A DNA stretch of 39,725 nucleotides from Thiobacillus sp. GTDB lineage: Bacteria; Pseudomonadota; Gammaproteobacteria; Burkholderiales; Thiobacillaceae. Shown here piece by piece: positions 33,130 to 39,725 of the stretch. Under the pieces are notes generated by a model that was not told where the DNA came from, did not search any database, and saw only the letters and a list, made by a program, of their open reading frames with translations. Position 1 is the first letter of the stretch, and every line of letters begins with the position of its first letter. Location: contig JANJWF010000031.1 in assembly GCA_024709685.1 (NCBI GenBank), positions 1 to 39,725 on the forward strand. The letters are read 5' to 3'. The position numbers and the translations under genes were made by a program.

Positions 33130-34464
33130 TCAGTTCCGCACAAAATAGTTGTTCCACGCCCAGTCCAGCAGCGACTCGCTCATCTCGGGTCGCTGGCTGC
33201 GAAAGCGCGCCTGGTCCCGCAACTGGCCCAGCAGGTCGCGCGGCGAGCACGCCAGCAGCGGGCGTCCCTCCCGTTCATGCCTTTGCAGGACGTATGCCAG
33301 CCCTTCTGCAGTGAACGGAACGCCGAGGCGTCCGCATTCCTGCCTGAAGATGCCCTCGTAGTCGGACGCGTCGATCGGACCGACGTGGATCTTGTAGCCC
33401 AGCCGCCGCAGGAAGGCTTCATCCGCCAGCGCCGACGGCTGCAGGTTGGTGCTGAACACCAGGTTCACGTCGAACGGGACGCGGAACTTGTTGCCGGTGT
33501 GCAGCGACAGGTAGTCCACCTGCCGGTCCATGGGTACGATCCAGCGGTTCATGATGGCGCGCGGTTCGGCTAGCTGGCGGCCGAGGTCGTCGATAATGAG
33601 GAGGCCATTGTTGGCCTTGACCTGCGGCGGCGCATTGTAATAGCGCGCCTCGGCGTCGAACTGCAGGTCGAGCATGGACAGCGACAGTTCGCCGCCGCAC
33701 AGCACCACCGGACGCTCGCACGCCACCCAGCGGGCATCGCTGAAGCCCCGTCGTTCGAGCTGGCTGTGCGGGGTGTGCGTGTCGGCGCGCGTCGTGTGAA
33801 CCAGCGGGTCGTAGACCTGGATCACCTCGCCGTCAACGAGGATGGCATGCGGAATGTAGATGCCACCTTCGAGCAGGCCGATGAGCCGCTCGGCGATGAA
33901 GGTCTTGCCGGCGCCGGCCGGGCCGTAGACGAAGCTGGCACGCCGCGAGTTCATGGCGGCGCCGAACTGGTCGAGCAGATCGGGCTTGAGCACCACGCCC
34001 TCGAACACCCGGGTGATGTCCTCGCGGGTGACTTCGACATCCGCCATCGACTGCAGCCGGACCTGCCGCTCGTAGGCCTGCAGGCTCACCGGCGCCGGGC
34101 CGGCGTACTGGCTGCGCGCCATCGCGTCGATGGCGCGCTGGCGTCCCATGTCGGTGAGCGCGAAGGTGAAATCCTTGCCGGCCGCGTGCGCCGGGTCGCC
34201 CTGGGTGCGCGGCTGCACCTCGATCAGATGCTCTGCACGCATGAAAGCCAGCACCGGCTCCAGCACCCCAGGCAGCAGCCTGATGCGGTCGACCAGCTCG
34301 CCCTGGCGCTGCGGCCCGCCCTTGAACAGGATCTTGGCGGTGAGTTCCACGAGAAAGAAAAAAGGAAGCCCGGTCTGCTCCAGGTTGACTGGCGGCGCGG
34401 GCACATAAGCCTCGCCGAGGCTGCCTGCTGTCTGCGATTCCCGCAGCATGCCCGGATGATTCAT
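33130..34464 (-). CDS. AAA-type ATPase of unknown role inside the Tad locus
   Basis: 444 residues. The N-terminal half (about 30-115) looks like a winged-helix module. An ATPase core follows with Walker A GPAGAGKT (181-188), Walker B LLIIDD (288-293), a sensor-1-like FSTN ending at Asn340 and a paired arginine (353-354). The C-terminal helical lid runs from about 365. There is no signal peptide or membrane segment, so it is cytoplasmic. It is not TadA, TadZ or any standard Tad component. Co-orientation with tadV and cpaB argues for a pilus-related task. AGGGGG precedes the ATG. Confidence 0.85.
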   Translation of the reverse strand: MNHPGMLRESQTAGSLGEAYVPAPPVNLEQTGLPFFFLVELTAKILFKGGPQRQGELVDRIRLLPGVLEPVLAFMRAEHLIEVQPRTQGDPAHAAGKDFTFALTDMGRQRAIDAMARSQYAGPAPVSLQAYERQVRLQSMADVEVTREDITRVFEGVVLKPDLLDQFGAAMNSRRASFVYGPAGAGKTFIAERLIGLLEGGIYIPHAILVDGEVIQVYDPLVHTTRADTHTPHSQLERRGFSDARWVACERPVVLCGGELSLSMLDLQFDAEARYYNAPPQVKANNGLLIIDDLGRQLAEPRAIMNRWIVPMDRQVDYLSLHTGNKFRVPFDVNLVFSTNLQPSALADEAFLRRLGYKIHVGPIDASDYEGIFRQECGRLGVPFTAEGLAYVLQRHEREGRPLLACSPRDLLGQLRDQARFRSQRPEMSESLLDWAWNNYFVRN

Positions 34465-34575
34465 GTTTCCCCCTTATTCTTCGGCCCAGCGTTGGTATCG
34501 TTTCGTGTGGTTGGTAGCCCGCCCAGCACTGAATCCACCGTAGCCCACTTCCGCTTGCATACAAGTCCCTTCGCT

Positions 34576-35115
34576 TCAGATCAAATGGACTTCCAAATGC
34601 TGCGCCAGCAAAAAAGCCGCCACGCCGAGCGTGATCGCCACCGCATACGGCAGGCGCGCCACGGTCTGCGGCCCTGCGGAAAAGCTCGGCAAGGTGCGAA
34701 TCTGCACGCTGGCGGCAGCGGAAAACAGCATCTCGCGCAGGTTGCCGGCCATGCGGCGCGCGACGCCGCGGCGCAATGCGAAGGCCAGCGCCAGCACACC
34801 ACCCATCAGCAGCACCCACAGTGCCGCCTCGAAAATCGCCGGGTAGCCGAGGAATGCGCCCACCATCGCCATCAGCTTGACGTCGCCCGCACCCATGGCG
34901 CGCAGCGCGTAGGCGGGAAGGAACAGCACCAGACCCAGCGCGAGGCCGCCCAGTGAACGCAGAAAGCCAACGCCGTCGGGCAGGATGCCCGCCAGCAGGA
35001 GGCCGGTGAACGCGCCGGCCAGCGCCAGCGAATTCGGAATAATGCGGGCGCGGAGATCGGTAATCACCGCGCCCGAAAGAAACGCCAACAGGAGGGCCAT
35101 TGTTAGAACCTTCAC
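34576..35115 (-). CDS. tadV: Prepilin peptidase TadV/CpaA
   Basis: 179-residue A24 aspartic peptidase with several membrane helices. The catalytic aspartates are Asp20 (VITDLRARIIPN) and Asp78 in GAGD (75-78). It lacks the N-methylation domain, as is normal for TadV. It cleaves Flp, TadE and related leaders. I chose GTG 35115, which has AAGGAGG at ideal spacing; ATG at 35100 is the alternative. Confidence 0.93.
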   Translation of the reverse strand: MKVLTMALLLAFLSGAVITDLRARIIPNSLALAGAFTGLLLAGILPDGVGFLRSLGGLALGLVLFLPAYALRAMGAGDVKLMAMVGAFLGYPAIFEAALWVLLMGGVLALAFALRRGVARRMAGNLREMLFSAAASVQIRTLPSFSAGPQTVARLPYAVAITLGVAAFLLAQHLEVHLI

Positions 35116-35156
35116 GCTGCCGCCTCCTTCACTGTTGATATGGTCAATCTGCCGTT

Positions 35157-35345
35157 TCAGGTTCCGCCGACGACATCCTGCACCCTGCCGGCCACCATCT
35201 CGAAAAGCAGCCTCAGGTTGAGCCCTAGCGACGTCGTGCCCACCAGAATCGCCATCGCGATCAGTGCGCCCATCAGGGCATACTCGATGGAGGTCACACC
35301 CGACTCATCGCGCAACAGCATGCGAACGAATAGTTGCAGTTCCAC
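35157..35345 (-). CDS. Flp-type pilin 2
   Basis: 62 residues. The processing site is after Gly16 (DESG/VTSIEYALMG), with Glu and Tyr at +5 and +6, matching the Flp motif. A hydrophobic stretch follows, then a short tail ending VQDVVGGT. It starts with GTG 35345 after a purine-rich GGGGAGGG. It has no cysteines and a different tail from the other Flp gene, so it may be a minor or alternative pilin. Confidence 0.85.
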   Translation of the reverse strand: MELQLFVRMLLRDESGVTSIEYALMGALIAMAILVGTTSLGLNLRLLFEMVAGRVQDVVGGT

Positions 35346-35377
35346 CCCCCGCCCTCCCCTAGGATTCTTTTCGTTAT

Positions 35378-35407
35378 CCTCGTGGCCGCCAGTTGCCGGC
35401 CACGGGG
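35378..35407 (-). terminator. Intercistronic hairpin after the first flp gene
   Basis: CCTCGTGGCCG (35378-35388) pairs over all 11 positions, one of them G-T, with CGGCCACGGGG (35397-35407) around an 8-base loop. It begins 11 bases past the first flp stop. Without a T-run it is more likely a 3'-end stabiliser or partial attenuator that keeps the major pilin message abundant than a full terminator. Confidence 0.55.
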
Positions 35408-35417
35408 TTCTATCGAA

Positions 35418-35615
35418 TTACCACGCTACGCAGGTCTTGGGGCTTGCCAAACAGGCGCCAATCTTGGTGAATTCCGCATTCAGCGACGTACCCACGGCAC
35501 TGGCACCAGCGATGATCATCACCGCGATCAGCGCAGCGAGCAGTCCGTACTCGATCGCGGTCACGCCTTCTTCGTCGGCCCAGAAACGCTTGACAGCCAT
35601 TTGCATCTTCTTCAT
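35418..35615 (-). CDS. flp: Flp-type pilin 1, probable major pilin
   Basis: 65 residues from ATG 35615, preceded by AAAGGAG at good spacing. Cleavage is expected after Gly17 (DEEG/VTAIEYGLLA), with Glu22 and Tyr23 at +5 and +6. The mature pilin is a single hydrophobic helix and a short tail with Cys55 and Cys62, which could form a disulfide. It is the first gene of the Tad run, and the hairpin behind it fits high expression. An upstream in-frame ATG at 35642 lacks a ribosome binding site. Confidence 0.92.
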   Translation of the reverse strand: MKKMQMAVKRFWADEEGVTAIEYGLLAALIAVMIIAGASAVGTSLNAEFTKIGACLASPKTCVAW

Positions 35616-35646
35616 TTGATTCTCCTTTGAGTGATTGAACATCCGC

Positions 35647-35677
35647 GCATCACGACCGGTTTTTCTCCCTGTGATGC
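35647..35677. promoter_or_regulatory. 7+7 inverted repeat upstream of flp
   Basis: GCATCAC (35647-35653) and GTGATGC (35671-35677) are separated by 17 bases and lie 32-62 bases ahead of the flp start codon. Paired 7-base half-sites are the style of site bound by NarL-type regulators, and such a regulator is encoded just upstream. It may instead be a 5'-UTR stem-loop. Confidence 0.4.
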
Positions 35678-35779
35678 ATGTATTTCCGAACCCAGTCGTG
35701 CGATGAGCCCGTGGTACAAAACTAGTGAGGCGAGAGCGAACCCGGAAGGGGATTTGTATCCTGTTTTGCGCAGGACAAA

Positions 35780-35800
35780 TGTCCCGGTCGAAGCGGGACA
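35780..35800 (-). terminator. Hairpin after the response regulator gene
   Basis: TGTCCCG (35780-35786) and CGGGACA (35794-35800), stem 7 and loop 7, begin 20 bases beyond the regulator stop; on the minus strand the stem is followed by TTTG. An overlapping smaller dyad, GGAC-4-GTCC (35773-35784), would compete with it. It is likely the end of the two-component transcript. Confidence 0.5.
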
Positions 35801-35819
35801 GGCAGGAATCGGAGCGGGG

Positions 35820-36491
35820 CTAGCCTTCGCCGAGGTGATGCTCGAGCGCGTACATGTAGAGCGCGAGCCGCGTCTTGATGCCGAGCTTGGAGTAGATGCT
35901 GGAGAGGTGGTTGCGGAGAGTGTGCTCGGCCATGCACAGGCGGTCGGCCAGCACCTTGTTGGGCAGCCCCTCGCCCCTGACCAGGGCGCGAATGACCTCG
36001 CGCTCCTTCTGGGTGAGGCTGGCGATGCGTGCGGCCTCGGGGTCGCGGGTGCCCTGGCGCAGACGGCCGACGATCTGCGCGGCGGTGTCGGGGTCGAGCC
36101 AGACTTCGCCGGCATGTACGCGGGTGATGGCGGTGATCAGGGTGTCGGCCGCGGCCTCCTTGCTGAGGATGCCTGAGGCGCCCAGCAGCATGGACTGCTC
36201 GCGCAGGCGCGGGTCGCGGGTGCCGGTGAGGATGATGATGCGGGTGCCCTCATGGCGCAGGATGGCCGGCATGGCGTCGAGACCGCTCTGCCCGCCGAGG
36301 TCGAGGTCGAGCAGCACGACGTCGGGCTTCTTCTGCTGCACCAGCCGCTCCGCCTCCTCGATGGTCTGCGCGGTGCCGGCCAGTTCCAAGCGGGGGCGCT
36401 CGCCGTCGATGAGCTTGGACAGCCCCCACAACAGCATCGGGTGGTCGTCCACCAGCGCGACGCGGATGGGCTGCGGGTTGCTTGTGTTCAT
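35820..36491 (-). CDS. NarL/LuxR-type response regulator
   Basis: 223 residues. Receiver domain with the acid pocket Asp15-Asp16, phosphoacceptor Asp62 (LLDLDLG), Thr89 and Lys111. C-terminal LuxR HTH from about 157 (LTQKEREVIRALVRGEGLPNK, then MAEHTLRNHLSSIYSKLG). ATG 36491 overlaps the kinase stop by ATGA, so the two make a pair. Position next to flp suggests control of the Tad locus, much as PprB does in Pseudomonas aeruginosa; this is inference. Confidence 0.93.
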   Translation of the reverse strand: MNTSNPQPIRVALVDDHPMLLWGLSKLIDGERPRLELAGTAQTIEEAERLVQQKKPDVVLLDLDLGGQSGLDAMPAILRHEGTRIIILTGTRDPRLREQSMLLGASGILSKEAAADTLITAITRVHAGEVWLDPDTAAQIVGRLRQGTRDPEAARIASLTQKEREVIRALVRGEGLPNKVLADRLCMAEHTLRNHLSSIYSKLGIKTRLALYMYALEHHLGEG

Positions 36492-38191
36492 GCGGCGCTC
36501 TCTGCCGGCTCCCGGCTCCACACCGGCAGGGTGATGCGGACCCGGGTGTTCTCCACGCTGCGGGTCACCTCCAGGCGCCCCCCCAGTTCGCGCGCCCGTT
36601 CGCTGAGTGAACGCGGGTGGAACGGCGGCACCTCGCGGGCGACCGGATTGATGAATTCGAGCACGATGCGGTCGGGCGTGCAGTCCAGCCTGACCGTGGC
36701 GTGGTCGCACTGGCAGTGGCGACGGATGTTGCTGAGGCCCTCGTTCACGATGTGGCGGAAATCGTCGAGCTGCGCCTCGGAGAGGGCATGGTCGCCATGC
36801 GTGTCGAGCGCGATCCTGATCCCGGAGCGTGCCTGCAGCTGCTCAACCTGCGCACGCAACACGGGCAGCACGTAGCCGCTCCCCTGTCCGGCTGCCCCGC
36901 GTAGGGACACGATGTAGCCACGCAGCTGGGCGATGCTGGTATCGGCCATGGCGGCGAGGTCGGCGATGTCGGTCTGCAGGGGATCGTCGGCGCCTGCCTT
37001 GCGCTTGAGAGCCTCGAGCCCCATGCGCAGCCCGACATACGGCTGCACAGTACTGTCATGCAGGTCGCGTGAGATGCGCCTGCGCTCGCCACTGGCGGCG
37101 GTTGCAGTAAGGCGGTTCACCAGCCGGAGGTTGTCCAGCCGCAAGGCGATCTGCACGGCGACCTGGTGCAGGAAGGCATAGCTCACGGGCGCCCGGAAGC
37201 GCCGGTCGTAACAGAGACAGATCCGGCCGATGTCCCTCCCCTGGCAGCCAATCGGCAACGGGAAACACTGGTAGTGCCGGGTAGCCAGCAGGTCGGCCAA
37301 CTGGCCGAGCGGAATGTCGCCGCGCCGGATCATGCCGCCCTGCCCCGTGTCATACAGATAGAACCGCGGCCTGAGTAGGCGGCTGGGCGAGTGGCGGTTG
37401 AAGCCGGCAATCAGGGACGGCGGCAGGGCTAGGAATTCGCTCACGATTCCGTTGGGAACCCGGTCGACCTTGCTGTCGCCTACACCGATCTCGTACAGGG
37501 TGCTGTGGCTTTCGTCACCCTCCGGCACGACAGCAACGACCCGGCAGGCCCCGGCGAACTCCCGTAGCTTGTCGAAAAGCTTGAGCAGCACGCCCGTTTC
37601 ACCCAGTTGCGCATCCGCTGCGCTGATTTCGCGCAGCAGGGTGAGACGCTGCCTGGAACGGACAATGTTTTCGCCCCAGCGGGCACTCATGTAACCCAGC
37701 ACGGCCAGCGCAATGATCGAGCCGAACACCCCGGAGAGCACGTTGCCCGTGACGGGCGACCACACGCTCAGCGCGCTGTAGGCGATGACGCAGACGAGGG
37801 TCAGCGCCATGCCCTGCACGAAGCCCGACTGGAACGAGGCGAGCATGATGGGGAACAGCAGCAGCACGAAGAGGTTGCTCTCCGTCCCCACCACAGCAAG
37901 CAGCATGATGAGCCAGCCGGCGTCGAGCCAGTAGGAAACGCTGGCGCGCACCATGCCCGGACGGCGATGGGCGACCCAAAGCATGAGCAGGCTTGCCAGG
38001 ACGTAAATCAGCACCAGCAGGTAGGCGACTCCCTCCTGCATGACCGGTAGGTGGCTTTCCAGCGCCACACCGAGCGCAGCCGCCATGGCGATGATCAGAC
38101 GGAGTTCGCTGAGCGTCCGCTGGCTGGAGGGCTCCTCCCGGGCTGCATCAGGCACCGTGGCGTAGCGGCTACCGGTCCGTGTCGTCGTCAT
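36488..38191 (-). CDS. Membrane histidine kinase, NarX/DegS-type (HisKA_3)
   Basis: 567 residues. Five or six membrane helices lie at about 31-172, followed by a GAF-like region (190-355). The HisKA_3 dimerisation helix has RRRISRDLHDS with His378-Asp379. The HATPase region keeps an N-box-like NEGLSNIRRH (Asn483), but the DxGxG box is not visible: the place after LEF reads INPVAREVPPF. The last part, SERARELGGRLEV, fits the GLxxMxxRAxxLGG helix. It is the partner of the response regulator downstream. ATP binding should be tested given the missing box. Confidence 0.9.
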   Translation of the reverse strand: MTTTRTGSRYATVPDAAREEPSSQRTLSELRLIIAMAAALGVALESHLPVMQEGVAYLLVLIYVLASLLMLWVAHRRPGMVRASVSYWLDAGWLIMLLAVVGTESNLFVLLLFPIMLASFQSGFVQGMALTLVCVIAYSALSVWSPVTGNVLSGVFGSIIALAVLGYMSARWGENIVRSRQRLTLLREISAADAQLGETGVLLKLFDKLREFAGACRVVAVVPEGDESHSTLYEIGVGDSKVDRVPNGIVSEFLALPPSLIAGFNRHSPSRLLRPRFYLYDTGQGGMIRRGDIPLGQLADLLATRHYQCFPLPIGCQGRDIGRICLCYDRRFRAPVSYAFLHQVAVQIALRLDNLRLVNRLTATAASGERRRISRDLHDSTVQPYVGLRMGLEALKRKAGADDPLQTDIADLAAMADTSIAQLRGYIVSLRGAAGQGSGYVLPVLRAQVEQLQARSGIRIALDTHGDHALSEAQLDDFRHIVNEGLSNIRRHCQCDHATVRLDCTPDRIVLEFINPVAREVPPFHPRSLSERARELGGRLEVTRSVENTRVRITLPVWSREPAESAA

Positions 38192-38216
38192 GCTGTCTGC
38201 CTGCCCGTGGTGCGGT

Positions 38217-39146
38217 TCAGGCGCGCGCCTGGGTGGGCGGGTTCTGCGACTTCACCACGCTCATCGCCCCCGCGATCAGCGAGCTGAGGTCCGCCATGTT
38301 GGACGGCACGATCAGGGTGTTGCCGGTCCTGGCGATACCGGAGAAGGCCTCGACGTATTTTTCGGCGACCTTGAGATTCACTGCCTGGATGCCGCCTGGC
38401 ATTTCAATGGCCTGGGCGACGCGGGCGATGGCCTCGGCGTTGGCCACCGCGATCGCCTTGATCGCCTCGGCTTCGCCCTGCGCGATGTTGATAGCGGCCT
38501 GCTTCTCGCCTTCGGATTGCTGGATGGCCGCGTTGCGTTCGCCGGTGGCGATGTTGATCTGTTCCTGCATGCGGCCTTCGCTTGAAGCAATCAGCGCGCG
38601 CTTCTCGCGCTCGGCGGTGATCTGCCGCTGCATCGCGGTCAGGATGTCCTTCGGCGGCGTGAGGTCCTTGATCTCGTAACGCAGCACCTTGACCCCCCAG
38701 TTGGTGGACGCCTCGTTCAGCGCCATCACCACGCCGCGGTTGATGTCGTCGCGCTCCTCGAAGGTGCGGTCCATTTCCATGCGGCCGATCAGCGAACGCA
38801 GCGTGGTCTGCGCCAGCTGCGAAATGGCCGAGATGTAGTCGCTCGACCCATAGGACGCCATTTTCGGGTCGGTGACCTGGAAGTAGAGGATGCCGTCGAC
38901 GGCGAGCTGGGTATTGTCGCGAGTGATGCAGACCTGGCTCGGCACGTCGAGCGGGATCTCCTTCAGCGAATGCTTGTAGGCGACCCGGTCGATGAAGGGA
39001 ATGACGAGGTTGAGGCCGGGAGCGAGCACCGCATGGAACTTGCCGAGGCGTTCGACCACCCACGCGTTCTGCTGCGGCACCACCCGCACGCCCTTGGCGA
39101 CGACGACAAGAATGACGAGCAGGACGACGAGCGCGACGATATCCAT
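38217..39146 (-). CDS. qmcA: SPFH/Band 7 (stomatin-like) protein QmcA
   Basis: 309 residues from ATG 39146 with GGGAGAAA upstream. An N-terminal membrane anchor is followed by the SPFH core (VRVVPQQNAWVVERLGKF, PLDVPSQVCITRDN, LAQTTLRSLIGRMEMDRTFEERDDIN) and a long alanine-glutamate helix. Such proteins form large membrane-bound oligomers and partner with NfeD. nfeD lies 28 bases upstream in the same operon. Confidence 0.94.
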   Translation of the reverse strand: MDIVALVVLLVILVVVAKGVRVVPQQNAWVVERLGKFHAVLAPGLNLVIPFIDRVAYKHSLKEIPLDVPSQVCITRDNTQLAVDGILYFQVTDPKMASYGSSDYISAISQLAQTTLRSLIGRMEMDRTFEERDDINRGVVMALNEASTNWGVKVLRYEIKDLTPPKDILTAMQRQITAEREKRALIASSEGRMQEQINIATGERNAAIQQSEGEKQAAINIAQGEAEAIKAIAVANAEAIARVAQAIEMPGGIQAVNLKVAEKYVEAFSGIARTGNTLIVPSNMADLSSLIAGAMSVVKSQNPPTQARA

Positions 39147-39174
39147 TTGTTTTTTTCTCCCTGATTGATTTTGA

Positions 39175-39582
39175 TTAGTTGCCCAGCACCAGCGTATTGC
39201 CCCTGACCGCGCGGATGACCAGCGGGCGGCTGCTGTCGACACCGGCCGATTCAGCCTCGGCGTCCCACAGCGCGCCGCGATATTTGACCTGGCCGCGACC
39301 GCCCTGCCAGGATTCGACCTGCACGGTCTGGCCGATGTCGAGGTCCTGCACGGTGGACTCGGGATGGCCGGTCGTCCGCTTCCAGTGGCGCAGCGCCAGC
39401 GTGCCCAGCACGGCGATGACGCCCGCGGTCACCAGCTGCGCCACCACGCCGCCACCGAGCCAGGCAGCCACACCCGCCGCGCCGGCAGCGACGCCATACA
39501 CCAGCAGGTAGAAGGTGCCGCTGGTCAGTTCCACCCCCACCAGCACCGCCGCCAGAATCCACCACACGACATACCCCTGCAT
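39175..39582 (-). CDS. nfeD: NfeD-like membrane protein
   Basis: 135 residues, the short NfeD form without the protease domain. Two or three membrane helices lie in the first 65 residues (WWILAAVLVGVELTSGTFYLLVYGVAAG), then an OB-fold domain (GQTVQVESWQGGRGQVKYRGALWDAEA) ends in GNTLVLGN. It works with SPFH proteins such as QmcA in membrane quality control. GGAG precedes the ATG. Confidence 0.92.
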   Translation of the reverse strand: MQGYVVWWILAAVLVGVELTSGTFYLLVYGVAAGAAGVAAWLGGGVVAQLVTAGVIAVLGTLALRHWKRTTGHPESTVQDLDIGQTVQVESWQGGRGQVKYRGALWDAEAESAGVDSSRPLVIRAVRGNTLVLGN

Positions 39583-39604
39583 TACTTCTCCTCGATTGTT
39601 GTTG

Positions 39605-39725
39605 TCAGGACACGATCACCGGGCGGTTCGCCAGTTCGTCGGGATTATCCCCGGACGGCGGAAAATGCGCCGCCAGCAGTGCACTGATCTGCCGGATGCC
39701 TTCCAGCGCGCCGCGCTCGAATTCG
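39605..39725 (-). CDS. 3' end of an unidentified gene, possibly a TPM-domain protein
   Basis: The last 39 codons of a minus-strand gene, ending TGA at 39607-39605 and continuing beyond the window. The visible end (GALEGIRQISALLAAHFP, then DELANRPVIVS) resembles the C-terminus of some TPM-domain (COG3762-type) membrane-associated proteins, but the stretch is too short to be sure. It lies 22 bases upstream of nfeD. Confidence 0.5.
   Translation of the reverse strand, partial: EFERGALEGIRQISALLAAHFPPSGDNPDELANRPVIVS

Noticed and set aside
35612-36115. 167-codon minus-strand frame reaching into flp
   Set aside because: Out-of-frame shadow of the response regulator with Pro/Arg/Ser-rich sequence.

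Overview
This is chromosomal core sequence, G+C-rich, from a Gram-negative betaproteobacterium. The Thiobacillus/Nitrosomonadales side of the class fits best, but I inferred this from gene order and protein style and ran no search. The markers are a tRNA-Leu(UAG)-tig-clpP block, an hpnCDE squalene operon, and a his operon that runs on into a HIT protein and tatABC. No phage, IS element, integrase, CRISPR array or rRNA is visible.

Layout. 1-1.5 kb (minus): tRNA-Leu, trigger factor and the start of clpP; tig carries an in-frame amber codon. 1.6-6.5 kb (plus): hpnC-hpnD-hpnE-SDR-Ser/Thr kinase, with overlapping or tightly spaced genes, making squalene from farnesyl diphosphate. 6.7-14.8 kb (minus): hisD-C-B-H-A-F-I-E, HIT, tatA-B-C, a compact operon without hisG at its head and with two repeat-like insertions (hisF/hisI and tatA/tatB). 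14.9-18.4 kb: an Irr-like Fur regulator divergent from hisD, a DUF2007-type protein, a LysR regulator with a coupled small protein of unknown function, and the lysophospholipid transporter LplT.

18.4-21.6 kb (minus): a membrane GGDEF-EAL protein preceded by an exported alpha/beta hydrolase, then about 400 bp without genes. 21.95-35.6 kb (minus): a complete Tad/Flp pilus locus in transcription order: two Flp pilins, prepilin peptidase TadV, an uncharacterised AAA-type ATPase, CpaB, the secretin CpaC/RcpA, a small lipoprotein, TadG, two TadE-like pseudopilins, TadZ, TadA, TadB, TadC and a TPR lipoprotein carrying two LytR_C domains. 35.8-38.2 kb: a NarL-type two-component system, probably controlling the pilus. 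38.2-39.7 kb: qmcA, nfeD and the 3' end of another gene.

How it fits together: the Tad genes supply pilin, processing, export motor, platform and outer-membrane pore. The flanking two-component system and c-di-GMP enzyme are plausible regulators of attachment. The parts least explained by known families are the AAA ATPase inside the Tad locus, the TPR/LytR_C lipoprotein, the interrupted trigger factor and the two intergenic inverted-repeat elements.
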